NCBI GenBank assembly: GCA_016584495.1
Contig: WAID01000003.1
Location: 1,488,001 to 1,552,000 of the forward strand
Reading direction: 5' to 3'
DNA length: 64,000 nucleotides
Origin: Celoporthe dispersa
Lineage: Eukaryota > Ascomycota > Sordariomycetes > Diaporthales > Cryphonectriaceae
Below the pieces are notes generated by a model. The model was not told the DNA's origin. It did no database searches and saw only the letters and a list, made by a program, of their open reading frames with translations. Shown one piece after another: positions 58,232 to 64,000 of the stretch; position 1 is the stretch's first letter, and each line of letters starts with the position of its first letter. The position numbers and the translations under genes were made by a program.

Positions 58232-60965
58232 GATCGGGGTGGGAGGGCCAGGTCAAAAGTTTTGCCCCTCGGAGGGGTTGGGTATGAAGGCTCGGAGAGC
58301 CTGCAGGCTGGTCGAAGGTGTTGGTATTTTTTCTTCTTTTCTTTTCCTGTCTTCTTTTCCTTCTTGGAGGAGGAGCTGCGGGGCGCACGCTCTTCTTTTT
58401 GAAGCTGCTGCTGCTGCGCCTGCGTTGGCGGGGGGAAATGCAAGAGAGGGGAAGGAAAAAAAAAAAAAAACTCTCCAGCAGCGCACCGCTGGTGTGTTGG
58501 CCTTGACGTAATTCTGCTGCTGGTAGCGACGACGGCGGCGTGAGGGCTCCCACGGGTCTTGTCAAAAGTCCCTCCGGGGGAAGACGCAGACAGACAAACC
58601 GGGAGAAAAAAGCGAAGAAAAGAAAGGACACACACAAGCGCAGGCCAGGCGAGGCCGGTAATGGGAGACAGCAGCCAACTCAACCACGTCGAGCCGCAAG
58701 GCGACCGACAGCTGGTGGCTGACTGCTGCTGCTGCTGCTGCTGTTACTGCTGCTGCTGTGCTGCTGTTGTGGTATGATGTGGGTGTGGTGGTGATGGGCA
58801 CGACGCGGACGGCCTTTGTGGTGGTGGTGCGACCGACGACGCAGCAGTGGGGGCGGCAGTTCAAGATCTTGATGACAGCGGTGATCCTGTGTCTGTTCCC
58901 ACAGCTGGAGATCGATTGCGGGGTACGGCGCGCGGCGCCGCCGAGTCGTCCCACAGGGGTCGTCGCACCACGAATGCGACGAGGACAACGTCGACTGAAG
59001 AGGTTGCGGCAGCTGCTTGCTGGCACACGGCGTCATCGTTTCGTTTGTGCAGCGCACATGGCAGGTCCTTCTGGGTGGTGATGGTGGTGGTGGGAACGAT
59101 GGTAATGGCCGGCGATGGGGGGTGAGACTCGGGCGGTGCGACAGGCCCCCCGGTGCTCGCCAGAGGAAAAGAAAAAGGCTCGAGACGACACACGCCGTCG
59201 CGAGGCTGGTGGTGGTCACAGCTGCCCTGTCGAGCTAGATGAAGCAGGAGACACGGGACGGCGCGGTCGGTGAGGGCATGAACGTAGACATGTAGCTCGG
59301 GAAACGAAGGCGCGCAATCGAATCAGAGCCGACCTGTCGACTGAGTCGAGATAAGAGGCGCAAAAGAGGCGCACCACGGGGGCGGGCGCTTGGTGATGGT
59401 GGGCAGGCGACCAAAAAGATGATGTAGGGGTGCTTCGTAAGGTGCCGCAGCGCCTGGCCGACGGAAGCCCTGGTCTGGGGGTTGCTCTGGACTGCACCTG
59501 GTCTGCCTGGCTGGTGTCTGCAGTGTGTCGTCGTCGGCTCGTACGAAGATGATCAGTTGTATCGTCCAGCAGGCGAGACGGCGGCGGTAGAAACTAGGTA
59601 GGGCACGATCTCAAAGCGGCAGCCCACGCTCCACACGAGAGGGAAAGAGTTGGGCGCACGTTACTCCCGAGACAAGGTGCTGAGAGGTGCTCTGTGCTCC
59701 TAGCCGCCGGGTGTGCATTCACATGGGCCCTGGTCTTGTTTCTTTTGATGTGTGGATCAGGTCTCGCGAGAACGGCTGATGGTCGGTCGATGTCGTTTGT
59801 GTGTGCGTGCGTGCGTGTGTGCTTGCTGGTCTGGAGATGAAGCAGAGAGAGGTCGTCGTTATCTCTGCGCGCGGCGTTCCTTACATCGTTATTACCCGAT
59901 CCGCACGTCAGCTGATGCATTCATAGACCGGTGCGGCAGTTCGTTCTCGATGTCTCTGCGCCCTTCCTCCGTGCGTCTGACCCTGTCTGACTCGTCTCGT
60001 CTCTCTCTCGCACGCGCGGTTGGGGGAGAAGGCAAGAGATCACGAGCTCTTTGCTCTGCTCGCGTATCAGGACGATAGCGGGTTTGGTCCTGCGACGTCA
60101 AAAGTCGTAAGGTGGAGATGCATAGCGGGATCTCGCCGTCGGGACAAGAGAGGAGCAACGGCTGCCCAGATGCCTCTCCTGTTGAAGAAAAAAGTTAATA
60201 CGTGGTATGGGTTCGAAGGTGCTGGGTCTTATTTCCGCCGATGCTACTGTTGGACCAGGTACCCTAGCCGAGGCTCAAACCCTTGGAGAGTAAGTACTTA
60301 CAGCACCGTCCTGGGGCCAACCCTGGAGGGCCTGCAGTCAGTGTACCTTTGTACTACTACCGCGGTATGTCGTACTACCACGGAGTATTATGCAATAAGT
60401 ATATCTTCTTCCTCTCTTCTCTCGCTCTCTTTCTTCCTTCTTGTCACTCTACACTGTGGTGCTCTCTCCCCTTCATTCATCAGACCGGATCACCATGATG
60501 TCCTGTCAAACGTCCTTGGTCTCTTCGTCCTCTTTTTCTTTTGGTGAATTACTTGCCTAGGGTATCACCTGGACGATGTCTGTACGGGGTCGTGACTGGG
60601 CCACCTGACCAGTCACATATATTTGGGATCACATACTGCTTTTTCATCCCCTCGAACAGCTCGGATCTGGAGCTCTGGTCGTCTATAAACAAGGTAACGA
60701 GGGGAACGAAGAAACGAGCAATAAATCTAGCACACATGACGACCGAGAGACTTCTTTCATTCTTTCTTTTATATACATGTGTATGCGGACATGTAATGCT
60801 TATGCTGGGGACCACATCTAATGCCTGAGTGGTAGGTTGTAAGAGAATATCAAAAGTCTAGATCGGACCCCCAAGGCTCAAGGAGAGCGGACAATAAGCG
60901 GGATCGAGTCTCAACTTGGGTGGGTGCCAACCTTTACAAGAACGCCAGAGCAGTAGGACGAGATA
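58232..60965. other. intergenic, CTG repeat, no gene seen
   Basis: Leader/promoter of the CNL1-like gene (T/A-rich 58320-58480), an imperfect (CTG)n array at 58723-58765 with seven pure units, GT-rich 59800-59822, and a GTAC palindrome (60358-60367). No coding region I would support. Confidence 0.5.
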
Positions 60966-61130
60966 ATGCGCTGCCTCTATGGACGTACAGGTCGGGTTCC
61001 GTCTAAGCCTGCAGATGTGCAAGAGCTGGTGCAGGCCGCCATCAGACGGTGGAACGCCCTGTCCGAGGAGCTGCCCCAGCTTCTGGATGGGAACATGGTG
61101 AATGCCAGCAGGATAGGAACATCTAGGTGA
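60966..61130 (+). CDS. small ORF, unknown
   Basis: A 54-codon frame, MRCLYGRTGRVPSKPADVQE then LVQAAIRRWNALSEELPQLL and GNMVNASRIGTSR. It is preceded in frame by a stop. The amphipathic helix (ELVQAAIRRWNALSEELPQL) and normal composition look protein-like, unlike nearby frames. It could be a short peptide gene, the last exon of a decayed gene, or chance. No family recognised. Confidence 0.22.
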   Translation: MRCLYGRTGRVPSKPADVQELVQAAIRRWNALSEELPQLLDGNMVNASRIGTSR

Positions 61131-61437
61131 GTTGGGAGACGAGCAAGGTTGGAAGATGTCGTAATACATTGGACTACAAGGGACTTAGAAACTGCCCGAC
61201 GCCGGAAGCCTGATCGGCGCTTTCGAGGGCCTGAGGGCCGGACTGCACCACTATATACTATCCTCTCTCCCTTGGGACCCAGCAACGCACCTCCAACATG
61301 CAAGATTTTGGCTAATCTGCTCTCTGGCGACTCTACCCCGAACGGGAATGCAGGAGGGTATGCTCAAGCTTCATGAAGAAATATAAAAGGGATATCAAAT
61401 TTGTATCTGGGTATCTGTCTAATAATAGTTTGAATAT

Positions 61438-62822
61438 TTAGGAGGCTTGGTACACCTGGAAGGATCCGAACTCCCAGTATGCGCTCGTAAAGTTGGATGG
61501 ATTATTTGCCACAAAGTCCGTACAGTTGCTCGGGCCTGGAACCACAAAGGAAGATTAATGCTTTGATCCTTCACGTGAAGCGGATGGGGAGCGGGAGGAG
61601 GAAGGAGAGGAGGACAGAGGAGGGTAGGGGGAAAAAAAAATAGAGATCGAAAGATTTTTCTTACATCCGGCAGAAGTATAGTCGTCGCCGCCAGCCCAGC
61701 TACCGCAAAAGTCGATATTGATGATGATGGACTGGTTCTTGAAGTGTGTGTCGATGTCACACCCCGTGTCGGGGAAATCTGCCGTCGCCGTGCCCCAGGT
61801 GCTCGGGTCGGGGCTGCCGGCGTCGATGTCGCTCGGGATGCTGCCCCTCGCGAACTGCCAGACGCGGATGCCCGCGCTGCGCCACTCGACGGCGGTGATG
61901 CCGCCCCCGTTCTCGTTGTAGTCAGCTCCAAAGGTGGCGGTGTCGGCCTGGACGCCGCACCCGGCCTCGTCGTTGGCGTCCCAGTAGCAGTTTTCGTACA
62001 GGGCGGAGCCGTTCATCTCGCGCTTGTGGTTCATCTCGCAGTTGCTCTTGGTGTGCAGCGTCATCTGGTTTCCTGTGGTGCCCATGTTCACCGCCTCCAT
62101 GGCATCGATCTCTCCGTGCGCCGGCCAATTGTTGGGGTCCGTCAGCCACAGCGCCGGCCAGGTACCGCAGCCTATTGGTGAGTGCTTCACATCGAAGATG
62201 AAGAGACCCTTGTCGTAGGTCGTCTTGGAGGTCACGCGAACACTGTTACGGGCCGTGGTGGTATCGCGGCGGTGTTTCCGACCGGGGCCTCCACCCTGAC
62301 TGGACTGACCGCCCTGGTTGTTGTTGTTGTTGTTGCTGCTGCTGCTGCTACTGCTGCTGCTGCTGCTGCTGTCCGAGTCGCTCGAGGAGCTGTCGTCCGC
62401 GTCGGATGTGTCGACGCGGAGGACGGCTGATGAGCTGGAGGCATATGTCAGGTTGAGAGAGCTGGCCGTCTCCGAGTCCACATAGGTCACGGTGCCACCC
62501 GAGGGATCTTGATTTTCCGGTTATCGTCAGCGCATGAGGCAGGATGGGTATGATGAACAGGTTGTCTTGTGGTACAGCACTCACCTGTGTCTGTGTAGTA
62601 GTCGAAATAGCTGAAAAAGTCCTCGCCTTCGTAGGTATCGGCCAGCGTGTAGTTCAGTGCTGTGTAGTCGGGATATGCGTTCGCCTTGGCCTCCTCGACG
62701 GGGACGACGATGACGATGATGAGCACGACAGCGGCTATGCCGCCTATTATGATCCACGTCTTCTTGCTGAGTGTCTTGAGGAAGCCGAGAGGCCCATGAG
62801 GCTGCATCTCTACCCGGCCCAT
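61438..62822 (-). CDS. membrane-anchored GH16 endo-beta-1,3(4)-glucanase
   Basis: Type II membrane glycoside hydrolase family 16 enzyme of 392 aa, likely acting on beta-glucan at the cell surface or in the secretory path. Exons 62822-62585, 62507-61665 and 61535-61438; introns GTGAGT...AATCAAG (unusual AAG acceptor) and GTAAGA...TTCCAG; phases agree (1179 nt). Start MGRVEMQPHGPLGF; TM segment about 22-42 (WIIIGGIAAVVLIIVIVVPV). GH16 part: YEGEDFFSYFDYYTDTDPSG, GTVTYVDSE, TYDKGLFIFDV, CGTWPALWL, then the catalytic GEIDAMEAVN with E212, D214, E217 (ExDxxE), GGITAVEWRSAGIRVWQF, and ends FTSAYWEFGSFQVYQAS. A Ser/Asn homopolymer insert (about 120-142) interrupts the domain. The ATG at 62822 was chosen because upstream codons are not protein-like. 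Confidence 0.93.
62317..62371 (-). repeat. GCT/AGC-AAC codon repeat in GH16 gene
   Basis: Twelve serine codons, mostly AGC, run directly into six asparagine codons (AAC) on the minus strand, encoding the S12N6 insert. Confidence 0.9.
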
Positions 62823-64000
62823 CGTCTGCGCTCTAGTGGGCACCGAGTCTGGCTGGACTGTGAGTGTGAAGACGTCGCCGATGCGATCAAGGAGGCAAGT
62901 GACCTCGTGGTTGAGGGTGAATCTCGAGTGCGAGAGGAGGTGTGAGCGCGCCTCTGGGGTGGAGGAAAAAAGAAAAAAGAAGGTCTTGGGGCAAGAAGAA
63001 CAGAACAAGATGATATTAGTTAGGTACTCAAAACTTTTTCTTCTTCTTCTTTGGTTCCCTTTTTTTTTTCTTTCTTTCCTTGTCACTCTGGTCTGATTGT
63101 TCTTGCCTTTCCTGTCTAACAGGATATGTATAGGAGAGATGATACAGCAGCCATGACTTGTACATGCAGGTCTGGCCCGCCAGCAAGACGTGGTGGCCCC
63201 ATTGTTAGGAGGTACGTTGCTGTAAGTCTGGTTGGGAAATTCGAAGTCCTGCTCCGCCATGCAAAGACGCGCGGTCTGCGTGTCGACAGCCTCTCAGAGG
63301 TGCCCACACCCCTTTAGAGAAAAACGGGTCTGGGTAGCCAAATGAAGATAAGTTTGATAAGGAGACGGCTGCCAGCGTTGAGGAGAGATCTCCCTGTTAA
63401 AAATAGGGACCCTCCGCCACACTGGGTTGACCGGGTCTGCAGCAGCTGTTTCGGTAGGGGAGGAGGGGGAGGAGGGGGGATCTATCTGCCTGCTGCTGCC
63501 CGTCCCTTGTGTGCCAGTGTCTCAAAAAAGGGCTGTTAGTCTGGGATGACGACGTCGTCCCATCTCCACCTGACGCGCACGCTATTTAGTGGGCCGGCTG
63601 TCTTTTCGATCTGGCTTTTCCACCTGAGGGGAGGGAAAATCCAAACAAGACGAATCAGAAAAGGGAGATGGATACATTTAACAAATAACAAGTAACGAGA
63701 AAGGAGGCCTCAGACAGGTGTCAGCCTGTTTCTGGCTGCAGCATTTCTTGGGAGTTGTGGTTCGTCCTCACTTTGAGGCTCTCTCGGGTTGTCTGCAGGG
63801 TACTACTACCATCTCTGATTGGCGGCCGTTGAAAAAAAAAAATAATAATAGAGAAATGCTTAACACGCTGATCGGTGCACACTTAGCAACTCGCCCTTTC
63901 TTTTCCTTCCCGTCCCTCCCCTCCAGGGCTCGTCTTTCCTCCGTACTTTCACCCCCACATCCCGAGAAAGAAAAAGAGCAACAGAGGGAGAAGGCAGATG
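62823..64000. other. intergenic, no gene seen
   Basis: Promoter and leader of the GH16 gene on the minus strand (T-rich 63030-63075). To the right, short frames without features, G-rich 63455-63480 and A-rich 63830-63852. A gene could start beyond the window edge. Confidence 0.45.

Overview
This is nuclear DNA of a filamentous ascomycete (Pezizomycotina). The products most resemble Sordariomycete proteins, which is inference from recalled family members and not from a search. The evidence is GC-rich coding sequence, short spliceosomal introns (about 60-130 nt, one of 354 nt) with GTRNGN donors and CTRAC-type branch sites, long UTRs full of CT/GA microsatellites, and genes typical of moulds: annexin XIV, NIMA kinase, a DUF7924-like protein and a membrane-anchored GH16 glucanase. 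I recognised no tRNA, rRNA, CRISPR array, intact transposon, virus or secondary-metabolite cluster.

Layout: 1-1612 holds a possible broken gene and a minisatellite. Next come annexin XIV (1613-3797, -), a DUF7924-like protein (5519-7123, -), an unknown possibly VWA-like protein (9150-9871, +), a small membrane protein (10186-10455, -), GPI2/PIG-C (11217-13098, -) and a signal-peptide/TM protein (16128-16935, +). A repeat-rich block follows (17480-18920), with GC-rich tandem repeats, a T21 tract, three related intron-like units on the minus strand and a hairpin. An ankyrin/BTB protein (19623-21685, -) and the mitotic kinase NIMA (22333-24648, +) are divergent. A gene-poor stretch of about 24 kb (24649-48705) contains only one C2H2 zinc-finger factor (38201-39255, +). 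SPP1 of the Set1/COMPASS complex (48706-50484, -) and SCO1 (50994-52043, +) share a 509-bp divergent promoter. Then come choline kinase (53234-56117, +), a CNL1-like BLOC-1 subunit (57644-58231, -) and the GH16 glucanase (61438-62822, -).

The genes are mostly unlinked housekeeping functions (GPI-anchor and phosphatidylcholine synthesis, cytochrome oxidase copper delivery, H3K4 methylation, mitosis, wall remodelling) and do not form a pathway cluster. I did not find a convincing new biological system.

The strongest unexpected signal is that seven otherwise recognisable or coherent genes are each broken by one or two single-base frameshifts. Most fall in short runs of G/C (or A), and most are one base short. 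This is most simply explained by homopolymer-length errors in the assembly, and anyone using the window should correct for it. The second signal is the set of three homologous 62-64 nt intron-like units at 18265-18760, reminiscent of duplicated or introner-like introns.
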